DNA of 64,000 nt, from positions 194,912,498 through 194,976,497 of the forward strand of contig NC_073696.1 in the NCBI RefSeq assembly GCF_029784165.1, read 5' to 3'. Position numbers and translations under genes: made by a program. Shown piece after piece: positions 1 through 10,701 of the stretch (position 1 is its first letter; each line of letters begins with the position of its first letter). The notes beneath the pieces were generated by a model, which was not told the DNA's origin, did no database searches, and was given only the letters and a program-made list of their open reading frames with translations. Source of the DNA: Wyeomyia smithii (Eukaryota > Arthropoda > Insecta > Diptera > Culicidae).

Positions 1-922
1 TCAATTCTTTTCTTGCGAGAACGCTGAAACATCTCTTGTTTTTTCTCGAATTGAACGCCATAAGCAATCTTACTCTTTGGATCGATTAATATTTTGGAGA
101 CAAATGATTTTACCGAGATGTGTAGATTGGGCCGATTTCTCACTGGATGCAAATAGTAACGTGAAGCACTGTACCGCTGTCCGTTTATCGTGGTTGATCG
201 TAATTTATAGAATCCGACAGGTCTACTATCTTTGGGGTCAATTTCTTGATAGCCAAAATCGTTCAAAGCTTCTTCGAAAGCAGGTAAAGTTTTTGTTTCA
301 TACGAATTTTGTGACAGCTGGACATAACTGTTTTCGGCTTTGTGAAAAAATGGCAATACATTGTCATAGCTCCAACCGTAGTTTCCTGCTTGGGACCAAC
401 TGTCGAAATCCCTTTGATGTCCTCTAGTGTAGATCATTCCATTTATTAGCGTGCACCCACCAAGGCCAGTTCCTCTGGGCCACCAGCAAACACCATTTGG
501 CAACCCTGCGCATGATTGGTTCATCGGTTCAGGGTAATAGTTCCATAAGTATCCTGAAAATTTGTGTTTCCAGTATTAAAGGAGTTGTTTAATTTTTCTG
601 CACCGACCTGGCTGTTGAAGAGTTAGGGATTGAGTTAAAGGTACACTTAAAATGATGTTTTCTTCTTTTCCAGCTTCTCATTCTCTTCTTTTCCAGTAAT
701 ACATTCCAACGAGGATTTTCTGTCAGGCGATTGGCTATTACACAACCTGCGGGTCCTGCTCGTATCGTATTCGCCGTTAAATGACACAGTATCCGGAACC
801 TGGGCGGTCGCTTTTCCATAGAGATATTCTGTACTGAAGTTGTTGAACGCACTATCAATCACTCTGAGAGAAGCTTCGTTGCTAATAGCAAGCAACATCG
901 GGAGTAAACCGGCCACCGTCAT
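1..922 (-). pseudogene. GMC oxidoreductase (glucose dehydrogenase-like) pseudogene, partial
   Basis: This is a broken paralog of the gene at 1327-3290, read right to left and running off the left edge. A start at 922 gives a hydrophobic leader, then the family stretch ending FNGEYD. About 11 bases are missing near 757-762 where FIVIG should follow, which removes the start of the FAD dinucleotide-binding motif and shifts the frame; AGPAGCVIANRL continues in another frame. A 23-bp tandem duplication (tcttcttttccag at 661-673 and again at 684-696) shifts it again before EAGKEENIILSVPLT. A plausible intron is 607-554, with GT donor and AG acceptor. The second exon (553 to the edge) is readable as GMC signature 1 and beyond until about position 30, where a one-base shift puts VLARKEL in a different frame. 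Three frame-changing lesions make it a pseudogene; the family assignment is secure from alignment to its neighbour. Confidence 0.9.
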
Positions 923-1326
923 AGTTGTCTTCGGAATGTTTGGTTACGGCTGTGACGCTCTGTAGATAGCCAGTAGAAGTTTCGTTTCCGGAAGCTTGGG
1001 AGGAAAACGTAACCTCAATAATGTCATGTACAGGGCGATAGCAGTTCATTTAAAAAATGCGCTTCAGTTAGTATATATTTGATAGTATTTACGTAGCTGC
1101 TAAATTCAGCAGGGATGTTACGCAGCATCTGGCATGAATTATTTACGTTTAGTGTCACTAAATTTGCCATTTTAAATAATATTCTGGTTGGATTGGTAGT
1201 CATTTGATTAAGTTAACATTTCAACTACTATGAAAGTGAAAAACATATACTTTTACTGACTAGATAAGGGTACTAACCTAACGAAGTTATTGTCATAATT
1301 TGTACGTTATTACTGTAGCAATATTT
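923..1326. other. Spacer between the GMC gene and the GMC pseudogene
   Basis: AT-rich spacer holding the 3' untranslated region of the minus-strand GMC gene, followed by what was the upstream region of the pseudogene. A TATA-like stretch (minus-strand AATATATACTA, near 1059-1069) lies about 140 bases ahead of the pseudogene start and may be a relic promoter. No canonical AATAAA close to the upstream gene's stop was seen. Confidence 0.4.
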
Positions 1327-3290
1327 TCAAGAGTTTTCGATACTGTTCGCCCAATATTTTTTCACCATATCGGCGGCTTTCTCACCAATCATGTACACCA
1401 CACCATTGGTGTGTGCCGCAGGTAGAAATGGCATTATCGACGCATCCACCACCCGGAGATTCCCTATTCCGTGTACCTGAAGCTCTGGATTGACTACAGA
1501 ATCGCTATCGCTGACTGGACCCATCTTGCAGGTACCCGACTACAAACAAAAAAGTATCATATTTCACGACATCTTATAACGCGTTCCATCATCGCTTACC
1601 TGATGCTGAATACTGGCGCCTATTTTCCGAACACAGCACCTCCAGTACTCGTCACTGCGAAACCGTTCGTTTTCGCAGCCGAAGAATGGAGTAGACAACA
1701 GTTTCGCCCCGAAAGGTGCGAAACTTTTCGATTCCCCTATTTGAACTGCCAACTTGATTCCTTCGATCATTGTGGACATATCTTTTGGGTGATCGAAAAA
1801 GTTACCTTCCATGTGGGGCCAATTGAAGGGATTTTTGGTCTTCAGATATAGTCTTCCACGGCTCCGGGGTCGCATTAGTACCGGTGCTATTCCAAAAGCA
1901 TGCACACCTCTAACCGATCCGTAGGTTTTACTGTAGAACTCCTTGGTCATCCCGAAGGTATGCCGCAAGGAGCCTGACTCATCGTTATTAACGGCGCCTG
2001 TTCCAAGCACAAGTTCCATATCAGGATAGTCCAGTGGCAGGTCAGAATTGTTGGTTTTGACAAACGCTATACCCTCAGCTCCACCAGGAACGGTGAACGG
2101 TCCCTTGCGGTTAATCATATAGTTTAGAAAGTTTTCTGGCCGTCGCATGTCTTGCTCTCTTATTGTGACAGGTTTATTGACCGTGAAAACCAACCCCGAT
2201 AGGGTGGTGTGATCCTGTAGATTATAACCAACCTTTAAATCCATCAGCGTAGGAATTGACAGCGATTTCAAATGCTCTCTCGGACCAATTCCAGAAAGCA
2301 TTAATAGTTGCGGAGATGCTATTGCTCCTGCTGAGAGTATTACCTCTTTCGTTGCTTTAATCTGATAGCGTTGTTTACCTTTAATAAACTCAACACCATA
2401 GGCTGCTTTAGAATCTGGATCGATAAGAATTTTCGTCACCCAAGATTTCATCGAAATGTGTAGATTAGAACGATGGGCAACAGGACGTAAGTAAGCCCTG
2501 GAAGCACTGCATCGTTCGCCGTTGACCATAGTCGCCAGTGCTTTGTAGAATCCAAGCTGGATTTTTTCGTTTGGGTTAATTTCCTGGTAACCTAAAGCTT
2601 CACCTGCTTCAATGAAACACCGTAGCATGGGGGTTTCGTATGAGCTTTGCTCGATGTTTACATAGCCCTCCGAATTTGATTTCTGTCCTTTGATCTTTTC
2701 AGCTTTCTGGAAATATTTTACAACGTCTTTGTATCCCCATCCATAATTTCCTGCTTGTTCCCACTCGTCGTAATCTCGCTTATGTCCTCTGCCGTATAAA
2801 AGAAAATTTATAAGGCTCGTTCCTCCAAGTCCGCGACCCTTTGGCCAGTAGCACACCCCGTTCTCCAATCCCAAGCACGCATTCTCCATCGGATCCGATC
2901 GATAGCCCCAACTGAATCCTGTAACATCAAAAGAAAAGATTTGTTATAAAAACAGTTACTGTTTGAGCGATGAAAGTACTGACTCGTAGCTGTGGTAAGT
3001 CCCGCCGTTAGGGGGACGTTAACAACCAAATTTTCCTCGTTGCCAGCTTCGAGCAGCAGTACGGTCCAGTTTCCGTTTTCGCTAAGCCGATTGGCCATCA
3101 CGGATCCACCGGAGCCGGCACCAATTACGATAAAGTCATAATTGTTTCGAAATGAAACCGTGTCTGACACCCGGGAAGAGCGATTACCGTACAGAAATAA
3201 GAAACTTAGATTATCGAACATGTTCTGTAAGGGACTCTCCGGTGTGACGACGCCGATGCTGAGTATTAGAAGGAGGATTGGCAGAAACAT
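1327..3290 (-). CDS. GMC oxidoreductase, glucose dehydrogenase-like, three coding exons
   Basis: Exons are 3290-2984 (102 codons plus 1 base), 2918-1600 and 1539-1327, joined by introns of 65 bp (donor GTCAGT, acceptor TTACAG) and 60 bp (GTAAGC, TTTGTAG). The reading frame stays open for 612 residues, close to the family's usual length. The first ~17 residues form a signal peptide, so the product is probably secreted. The FAD motif GAGSGG is at residues 57-62 with the ribose-binding Glu at 81. GMC signature 1 (GRGLGGTSLIN) is at ~130-140 and signature 2 (GAIASPQLLMLSGIG) at 300-314. The C-terminal substrate domain carries the active-site pair H541 (HQSGTCKMGP) and H585 (HTNG). Family members oxidise alcohols or sugars with FAD; the substrate here cannot be told. 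The chosen ATG follows a CAG acceptor directly, implying an upstream noncoding exon. No disabling change was seen. Confidence 0.93.
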
Positions 3291-3739
3291 CTGGAATGAA
3301 AAAATAGGTTTTCTACATAATCAAAAAGAAATTTATATTGACGATTTCATTTCTACACAAAAAGGGTTATAAGTCAGTTTTGTGTGTGCCATTTTTGATA
3401 GTTCACCACTGCTAAAAGTACCTGGTATCCATTTTTAAGGATTAATGTTTTGATAAAAAAAATAAAAAATGCTTTTGGAAAACATAAAAATAAATAAAAT
3501 AGAAAGAAAGAATAGAAATTTTTTGATGACTTCTCCAATTCTATTCTGATGAATTCTATTATGTAGAGGTCCAAGTCGTCGAGCGGAAAATTTTTTCTTG
3601 GACTGTTAGTGTTGAGTAATTTTTAAGATTAACTAAAAAATGTTGGGACCTATATTTTAAAGCTGGTAAAATTTATAGTATTAGTCCAATTTAGCTTAAA
3701 GTTTTATCTAAAATTTATCTAAAAATAATATCACTCTAA
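3291..3739. other. Upstream region of the GMC gene
   Basis: AT-rich DNA upstream of the minus-strand GMC gene. The CAG directly before the start codon (minus-strand TTCATTCCAG then ATG) reads as a 3' splice site, so the promoter should lie further upstream beyond a noncoding first exon. I could not place the donor or the transcription start. Confidence 0.4.
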
Positions 3740-4640
3740 GGAAATAATATGGTGGCCCAGAAAAAAATGCATTTGGAATCGACTGCTGGCTCTGCTGCTC
3801 ATCCCGGTTCCGAAAATACTCATGTTATGTAGTTCATGACCAACTTTGGCTGTTTTCTAGCAACCGGAAGTTGCTACCCTCAATTTCAACATTGCATCTG
3901 CGGTTGATTACAGTCCTTCAGACATTATCGCGTTTCCAGAAATATCCGTCTTGGATAGTATTTGATCATTTTTGACTGTTTTTCAGAAACCGGAAGTCGC
4001 TACCTTGGATTCTGAAATTGCATCTGGAGTCAATTTCTGGGTATCATTTTGCTTCCCAAAATAATCCTAATGGGTTGTTATTGATCATTTTTGGAAGCCG
4101 AAAGTCGTCGTTTTCGATTTCAAAACGGCGTCTGGATAAGTTTTCCGGTCTCTGGGCATCAACTCGATTCCAGAATGAACATTTTTGGCTATATTCCAGC
4201 AATCGGAAATTGTCACTTCAGATTTCAAAAGAGTTTCATATAGATTACGGAAATGTCTACATTGGGTGGTATTTGAGTATTTCCGAAAACTGAAAGTTAC
4301 CACCTTGGATTCCAAAAGGGTGTCTGAAGTTGATTTTCGGTCTCTTGGTATCATTTTGGTTCCCAAAATAACCATGATGGGTGATATTTAGTCATTTTTG
4401 GAAATCATAGGGCGCCCTCTTGGATCTCAAAATGGCGTCTGGACTTGATTCTCGTCTCTGGGCACCATTCGGGTTTCAGAAATATATGGGACGGTAATCG
4501 GCCATGCTGTTTTCCAAAAACCGGACGAAGCCATCCTGGAATTCAAAATGGTATCCGAAGTCAAGTTCCGGTCTATTATTATCATCCCGGTTCCAAAAAT
4601 ACTCTAATTGGATAGTGTTTGGCCTTTGATTGGTCGAAAT
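3740..4640 (+). repeat. Degenerate minisatellite, ~105-130 bp monomer (CCGGAAGTCGC family)
   Basis: About seven diverged monomers in direct order. Each contains a variant of AAACCGGAAGTCGCCATCTT, then an ATTTCAAAATGGC-like stretch, a GGTCTCTGGGCATCAT-like stretch and GGTATTTGGTCATTTTTGG. The marker occurs at 3862, 3988, ~4097, ~4201, ~4290, ~4406 and ~4517. The same monomer recurs at 5440-5730 (reversed), 11385-11860, 21895-21960 and 39225-39730. No coding potential. Confidence 0.8.
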
Positions 4641-4738
4641 CTGCGTTCTAAACATGTCCAGACATTTTTCACGTCAATACATAACAATTTTGTCGCATGA
4701 TTATGGACACGTAACGAAGAAATCTGAAAACAAATATG

Positions 4739-6804
4739 GTAATGGTGCTTATTACGGGAGTCATTTCACAGTGAAATCAGAGTGAAGTGAATAAAGTCCT
4801 GTTACGGGATTCACGCAAGTGAGAATAACGTCACAAAGTGACATCTGCCGTGTAATCTGGGATATTATGAGTGTCATATCACTAAAGTGAAAACGAAAAA
4901 GGTAAGTTTAGCGTAGAATTATTTCACGAACATTTTGAATGGTGAAATGATCTCACGAAGATGGGAAACGTTTTAAAATCGATTGATTTGTGATCTAATG
5001 ATAATAAATATCGGATTTATTTTCCAGTAACAAGACGAATCATTTTTTTGTTTGAAAATAATCGACTCTCTGGGACTTATGAATTTAAGAGCTGCAGCCA
5101 ATGGAACGTAAGGGAAAAAATGACCTTCGACTTTCGTTTAGCGGTAGGGCACAACAGTTTCATCTTCTCGAAAAATGTCCTTATACTCTATTCCAGCTCA
5201 ATAGACTTTCTGGTACTTAGAATTTTTGAGCTGAGAAACTCCCTCATTTCACTTGTCCTATTCTCATTTTCACTTCACTGTCAATCTCACTTCACGGAGC
5301 TAATTTTGTCACCTCACTTCAGGTGGAATCTAAAAGCGCAAATTAATCCACCTAGCGGTGAAATATAGCCTTTCTCATTCGAACTTGTTATTTGTTAAAA
5401 TAGATTTACATAGAATACACCCTAAAGTGGCCAAATTCTGCCAAATTCGGGTTTTTCGACTTTCAGTTTCTGGAAACAGCTTAAAGGGACCAAATATCAT
5501 CCATTATGAGTATTGCGGAAGCGTTATACCCAGAAATCAACCTGGGACGCCATTTTAAATTTCTAGATAGTACCTTCCGATTTTTGGAAAACAAGCTAAA
5601 AGGGACAAACATTAGCCAATATTTTCCAGGAACCGGGATAGTGCTCGGAAGCCGGGGTGAACTCTATACTTTACTTTGAAATCCGATTTTGCAGCTTCCG
5701 ATTTCTGGAAAATATACTGAAATAGTCAAATACAATCCAATGAAAGTATATCCACTCGTTGGGTTCTAGAATATTGGTGTCATATATAAAGATATAATTC
5801 AAGTATGATCGGTCCAACCATTCTGGAAAAATTGAGTGAGCTTTGACCAGTTTTGTCTGAATTGGTTGTGTAGTTTCTGAGATAATGATTAATAAAGTTT
5901 CGTGATATTCACATTTTAAAACACGGTGCCTAAACTAAAAATCCGATTACAATGAAATTCAATAGGGTATTATAAGGCCACTAGACCTTTCATTTGCTAC
6001 TGATTTCGTGAAAATTAGTCTAACCATCTTTGAGAAAAGTGAGTGAGTTTGAACAGGCTTTGGTATAAGCTTTGCTTCTGTTACGTGATTTCACATTGTC
6101 ATAAATAACGGACAAAGTTACCAAACGATTACAATGAAATTCAATAGCAACCTATGGGACAACTAGACCTTTCGTTCGAGACTAATTTCGTGAAAATTGG
6201 TCCAGCCATCTCTGAGTAAAATGAATGAGTTTAAACAGCCTCTGGAAAACATTTCTTTGCATAACTTTTGAACCATATGTTTATTTCATATGAAATTTAT
6301 AAGTTGAAGGTTCTGGAGATAGCCATCTTTGATCATTTGACATCTGTTTTGTTAAAATCGGTTGTTTAGTTTTTGTGATATTGTTATTCCATGATTTTGA
6401 CATTTTTATACATAACCTCTAAACTAAAAATCCGATTACAAAGAAATTCAGTAGCAACCTATAACGCAACAAGACCTTTTATTTGCAATTAATTTCATGA
6501 AAATCGGTTCAGCCATCTTTGAGAAAAGTGAGTAAGAAAAAAATGCCCATACACACACACATACATACATAAATACAGAAAATGCTCAGCTCGTCGAACT
6601 GAGTCGAGTTCATACATACAGAAAATGCTCAGCTCGTCGAACTGAGTCGTGTGGTATACGACATTCGGCCCTTTTGAGCACATTCATACCTTTAGGTTTT
6701 GTAGTGATTGCTATACCGTTCCAGGAGAAAGGCAAAAAGTGGAATGAGCATAAGAGTGATATTTATTTCACCGTGAAGTGACTCCCGTAATAAGTACCAA
6801 TAAC
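4739..6804. mobile_element. TIR element (MITE-like) split by a second repeat
   Basis: Imperfect inverted ends of about 40 bp: 4739-4777 contains GCTTATTACGGGAGTCATTT and 6765-6804 carries its reverse complement with few mismatches. Without the inserted repeat (5341-6735) the element would be about 670 bp. Its interior is rich in short GTGAAGTG/CACTTCAC motifs in both orientations. No transposase remnant was found and the target duplication could not be read. Confidence 0.7.
5341..6735 (+). repeat. Composite dispersed repeat, copy A
   Basis: The left end starts at the conserved ATTAATCCACCTAGCGGT and GCCTTTCTCATT; the right end is AGGAGAAAGGCAAAAA, so GCCTTTCTC and GAGAAAGGC form short inverted ends. 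Between them lies an insert of reversed CCGGAAG-family monomers (~5440-5730), a core of degenerate repeats around the theme AAAATCGGTTCAGCCATCTC, an (AC/ACAT)n microsatellite near 6545-6575 and the conserved GAAAATGCTCAGCTCGTCGA (duplicated here, at about 6578 and 6621). Other copies are at 10702-12825 (reversed), 35313-36665 and 36666-37728. The short ORFs inside are not coding. Confidence 0.8.
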
Positions 6805-6969
6805 ATGTTCAAAAACCCTTGTAATCAAATTTACATGAGGATAGTAATTGAAGATTTCTGTGTTACAAATAGTAAAAATCGTTGCCCACACCAATATCTT
6901 AGAAACTTACTCGATATAAATTTCCAAAATGAACTATTCAATGGTATAAAAATAATGAAGATCAATGAA
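6805..6969. other. AT-rich spacer
   Basis: Nothing recognisable between the TIR element and the R1-like fragment. Confidence 0.3.
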
Positions 6970-8190
6970 ATTCACCCTTTGCTTCGCCACTGAGATACAA
7001 AGAAATCAATGTCACAGAAATATATCTCGCTTTTGAGAACCCTCGTGATCAGTCCTGGGCTGGAGAACGTCACGTCGGTGATCGACTCCGCACCATTCCT
7101 GCTGTACGTACATTTGATCTCAACGTTGGCCAGATTCAAGTTGAGCTTTGTCAAAGCCTCCAACAGGATCTGACCCCTCTGATTCGTAAAGCGACTTTCC
7201 CACTCAACAGCCCAAGCGTTGAAGCCGTGAGCCACCACCAATGACGTGAGGCCCGTTAGCTCGACTATCTGGATGAATCTTTCGGTAGACCAATGTGGCG
7301 GAGCAAAGCAACTGCAGTAGAACACTTCGATCACCTTGGCAACCGCGTACCCTTTTTTTTAAGTTGAAGCATCTTCCTGAACCTGCGCGTCGTCCTTATG
7401 GCCGTCATGCTGGACTTATCCGCATCGCATGGGTAGCTGGAGCTTCACTTAAAGTGTTTGGTGTCCCGTTTTCCTGAACATACCATGCACATGGGACTCC
7501 CCGCAATCCTTCGCTTTATGGCCAGCGCCACCGCAAAGCCTGCATAACTGGCTTCTATCGGGCCCCTTGCAGGTCCAGGATGTATGTCCTCCCTTCTGAA
7601 GCAGCTGAAGTAAACGTCAGGTTGCTGAAGTATACCCAGAGGGCATACTGACCAACCGGCCTTGAGCTTGCCTTCCTCCATAGCTAGGTCCACGTCTGCC
7701 GACGCTAGTCGGAAGGTGGCCACCTGGGTCCCCGCTGGACTCTTCCGGGGACGGATTGACTCATTGGCCACCTCCACCCGCACTTCTCTTTGAAGGCTTG
7801 CGCGACATCGCACTCCTCGGTGATTTCGTCCAGGTTTTTAAGCTGGAGAGTCATCTCCGAGGTGAGTGTCTGAACCTGGCAAAGAGGTGGTCTAGGGCTT
7901 GCTAGAATACCGCCTTGTAGTTAGCGCCCATTTTTCCCAACTTTTTTCGATGGCCTTGACTAGAATGGTATCGTCAACCGTTATATTCAGTCTGGAGTGT
8001 TAGCCTACCCGCCACCGGGTTTCTGCGAAGATCACTGAATGCCACCTCGCGCAAAGGGATTCGGTAGTCCCTTTGCACCCGTTGCTTGTTTTTTTATTTG
8101 GATACATTCTTGTTAATTGGGTCCTCTTCCGGCCGCTATCCTTGTCCATGATGGTCCATGATGATGGTGGTCTTTGCCGAAGCAATGGCT
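6970..8190 (-). mobile_element. R1-clade non-LTR retrotransposon fragment (gag end plus endonuclease start)
   Basis: Read right to left, 8185-8000 and 7813-7445 give a gag-like product. The second part contains ATFRLASADVDLAMEEG and KAGWSVCPLGI, followed by a damaged CCHC zinc-knuckle region ending MCMVCSGKRDTKHFK. The stretch 7334-6972 gives the apurinic-type endonuclease, recognisable by LTGLTSLVVAHGFNAWAVEW and NGAESITDVTF. Stops and frameshifts separate the pieces, and the reverse transcriptase is absent at the 6970 side. Both ends are truncated. Clade assignment is by motif recognition. Confidence 0.8.
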
Positions 8191-8454
8191 AGGGTAGGTC
8201 GCTCATAGCGTCTTATGAGTAACTATGACGCTCCAGACCGGCGTTAGTCAGGAAAGGAAATCTGTTCCTAAAACTGATTCAATCCATCTGATCTGATCTG
8301 ATCCTTAAACCTTATCCTCTCGTGCCTGATTCGATCAGGCAATGAACGCAAAAAGTACTACATGGCCTGCCAGGTTTTACGGGACGGAGACCCCTGCACC
8401 GGGCACCACCATGCCGTTTCAAGCCGCTGTTACGCGACTTTACTAGGGGAACAC

Positions 8455-8700
8455 GATGTGGGTGCCAGCCCAGAGATCTGGTACTATAACGAATTCCAAA
8501 TGAAGAGCTGCGTAGCTGCAAGGTTACAGAGTATGCTTTAACAACCGAATGGTCATAGGTTCGAATCTTAGTAGAACCAAGCCATTCGTTGGCAAAAAGA
8601 ACTTCAAGTATTGGTTTATTCTCAGGCTCTTCCACACAAAATCTTCTCTCCAGACTTAATAAACACTGTTCTAGAGGTTCGATTATATCAAAGGCACTAT
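8455..8700 (+). mobile_element. Possible tRNA-derived SINE
   Basis: A B-box-like GGTTCGAATCTTAG at about 8562 is preceded at ~8508 by an A-box-like TAGCTGCAAGG. The surrounding sequence does not fold into a complete tRNA, which is the usual picture for a tRNA-derived SINE head. The 3' limit is not defined. Confidence 0.4.
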
Positions 8701-8731
8701 AACACGTTATACGCTGGTAAGCCCTATTTAG

Positions 8732-9135
8732 AGTTCCAAGCGAAGTGAAAATCTCATACAAAATGTTTATTTTTTCACGCTCGTGAAAAATGCAGCCTGC
8801 AAAAATTTCACTTCGCTTGGAACTGTAAACAAATTCGATCCAGCGAAATCGAAGGTTGTGGATCTCATCTTTTTCACTTGGGTTTTTTTTTCACGCATGC
8901 AAACGCTAGTGAAAAAAGCAGTAGCAAGCGAAAACTTGCGTGTATTTCTATTTTGTCAGTTGCAGCCAATTTTCACTTTGCTCGGAGTGTAAACTAGTGA
9001 ATTTCGCTTCACATGAACTGTAAACTGCAGGCTGGTGAAATACCTGCGTGTTCCACAAACGGGTTTTCACAACAGATTTCGCAAGCGAAAATTTACGCTT
9101 TTTCACTTGTCAAATTTTTCACTTCGCTTGGAACT
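8732..9135. mobile_element. MITE with perfect 20-bp inverted ends
   Basis: AGTTCCAAGCGAAGTGAAAA starts at 8732 and its exact reverse complement ends at 9135. A third, inverted copy of the same end lies at about 8803-8823, so the first ~94 bp alone form a hairpin. The interior repeats GTGAAAAA/TTTTTCAC and AAGCGAAA motifs in both directions. No ORF of its own, as expected for a non-autonomous element. Confidence 0.75.
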
Positions 9136-9145
9136 GTAAACTATG

Positions 9146-10701
9146 CTTTAGAGTTATAACTTGCAGGAGAACATGATAGAGTCGATAAGGAAGGAAGTAG
9201 GTTACTTAGTCTGAATAAAAGAAGACAAAAAGCCCTAATGGGCGAATTAGTGTACTTTGGATAATGGGAGCGACATTGCTCTCTCCGTCGGAGGTGCTGT
9301 GGAAACATGTGACTTTGCTCAGTGCCCGACCCCTACAATCCCTAAGCGATACCCGCTGCTGGTCTGGGACAGTCGGGTACTGTCAGTGGTCTCGCCTCGC
9401 GCTGACTTGGGTGGCATACAGCTCTGCCAAAAATCAGCTGTTTATTAGGAGTTTACAAAAACAAATTTGCTTCCCTCTCTTTACCACGCTATTGACATTG
9501 ATAAAATTCATAATCGTACCGAATTTAATAATGAACGATTCAGCGATGGTAAACTCATCAAAGGTTGACATCGTTCACCTTTCCCCCTACCCCCGTCTCA
9601 TCCTTGCAACATCGTTGAAATCTAGAAAAGTCTCAAATGACACGTAAATTCGCAAAAGTACGCTTCATACTAAATACCTTCATATATAAAATCGCCTGGT
9701 TGTCGTGGAAGACGTTTTTAAGTTAACTTGCCCACGCTTCGGACCGTTAGTTTTGGTAGTTATGGTTCTTTTTTGTTCTTTTGGTCTGGCAAAAGCAACA
9801 CCAGCAAATAGCAAATATTCAAAGCGAATAGAAATAACAATATTTACATTATCCATTCTCGCTTTAGTGGAAACAACAACACGATGTGTTGAGTCGTTTC
9901 GTTGCACCGATGCACCTTGACTGGTATCACCATTAATCCACTTACCGGTTTGATCTAGTCTATCTCATACAAGTTTGATTATTTATCAAAAAAAAAAAAA
10001 AAAAACCGGATCTATAGAACACCTGCATCTAATCTTTAAAATGTTCGATTTGACGATTATAACTTTTAGGTTCAAACGTAGACTACACAAAGTTACAATT
10101 CAAATGTGAATTGTTTTAATTCATGGTTTACGGTAATTTTATAAATGTCATACCGGGTCCGTGAAGTTTTATCATGGGCTTTTGAAGTACTTGTGGTTTT
10201 TATTGATTACCGGTTCTCACGAGTGAAATCCTCCATAGAACTCTATCATCAATAAGTGTGAAAGATCTTATGAGCGTGATTGCAGCATTGATCAATACTA
10301 CACTGGTCAACACAGGTGTGGCTCTAATGCTCAAACTAGGAAAAAATGAAAGATTTTATGATTTTAGCCATCTATGTGAGTTTGGTGCCTCCAACCACTA
10401 ACACTTTTTTTCAGAGAGTTAAACGAGCTTTCTCGCAAACATAACGTTGAAGCGACGAACCCGGCGAGCAATTACTATGCGCACTCTCACGGAGGTTGAT
10501 GTGTTTTGGTAATGGCTAGGGCATCAATATTTACAATAATAATTAAATAGCTATAATACGAAATTAATTTCGGTTTAGTAAAATAAACTAGAATGTAATT
10601 AAGGTAAATTTGCAGATGCTGAAACAAAATAATTTTGTTTTTAATTCCGATCGCAAGCGATTTTGAAAACAAAATTCTACATTTCAGAACACATTAATAA
10701 C
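9146..10701. other. Mostly unassigned AT-rich DNA
   Basis: No recognised gene. A plus-strand reading frame at 9705-9920 (71 codons) has a hydrophobic N-terminal stretch, and TATATAAA lies at 9683-9690. If that TATA box is real, the first usable ATG would be the internal one near 9762; there is no homology to support a gene. A run of about 17 A begins near 9988. Confidence 0.3.

Noticed and set aside
77..427. 116-codon plus-strand frame
   Set aside because: Antisense to the GMC pseudogene.
1471..1851. 126-codon plus-strand frame
   Set aside because: Antisense to the C-terminal exons of the GMC gene; no recognisable domain.
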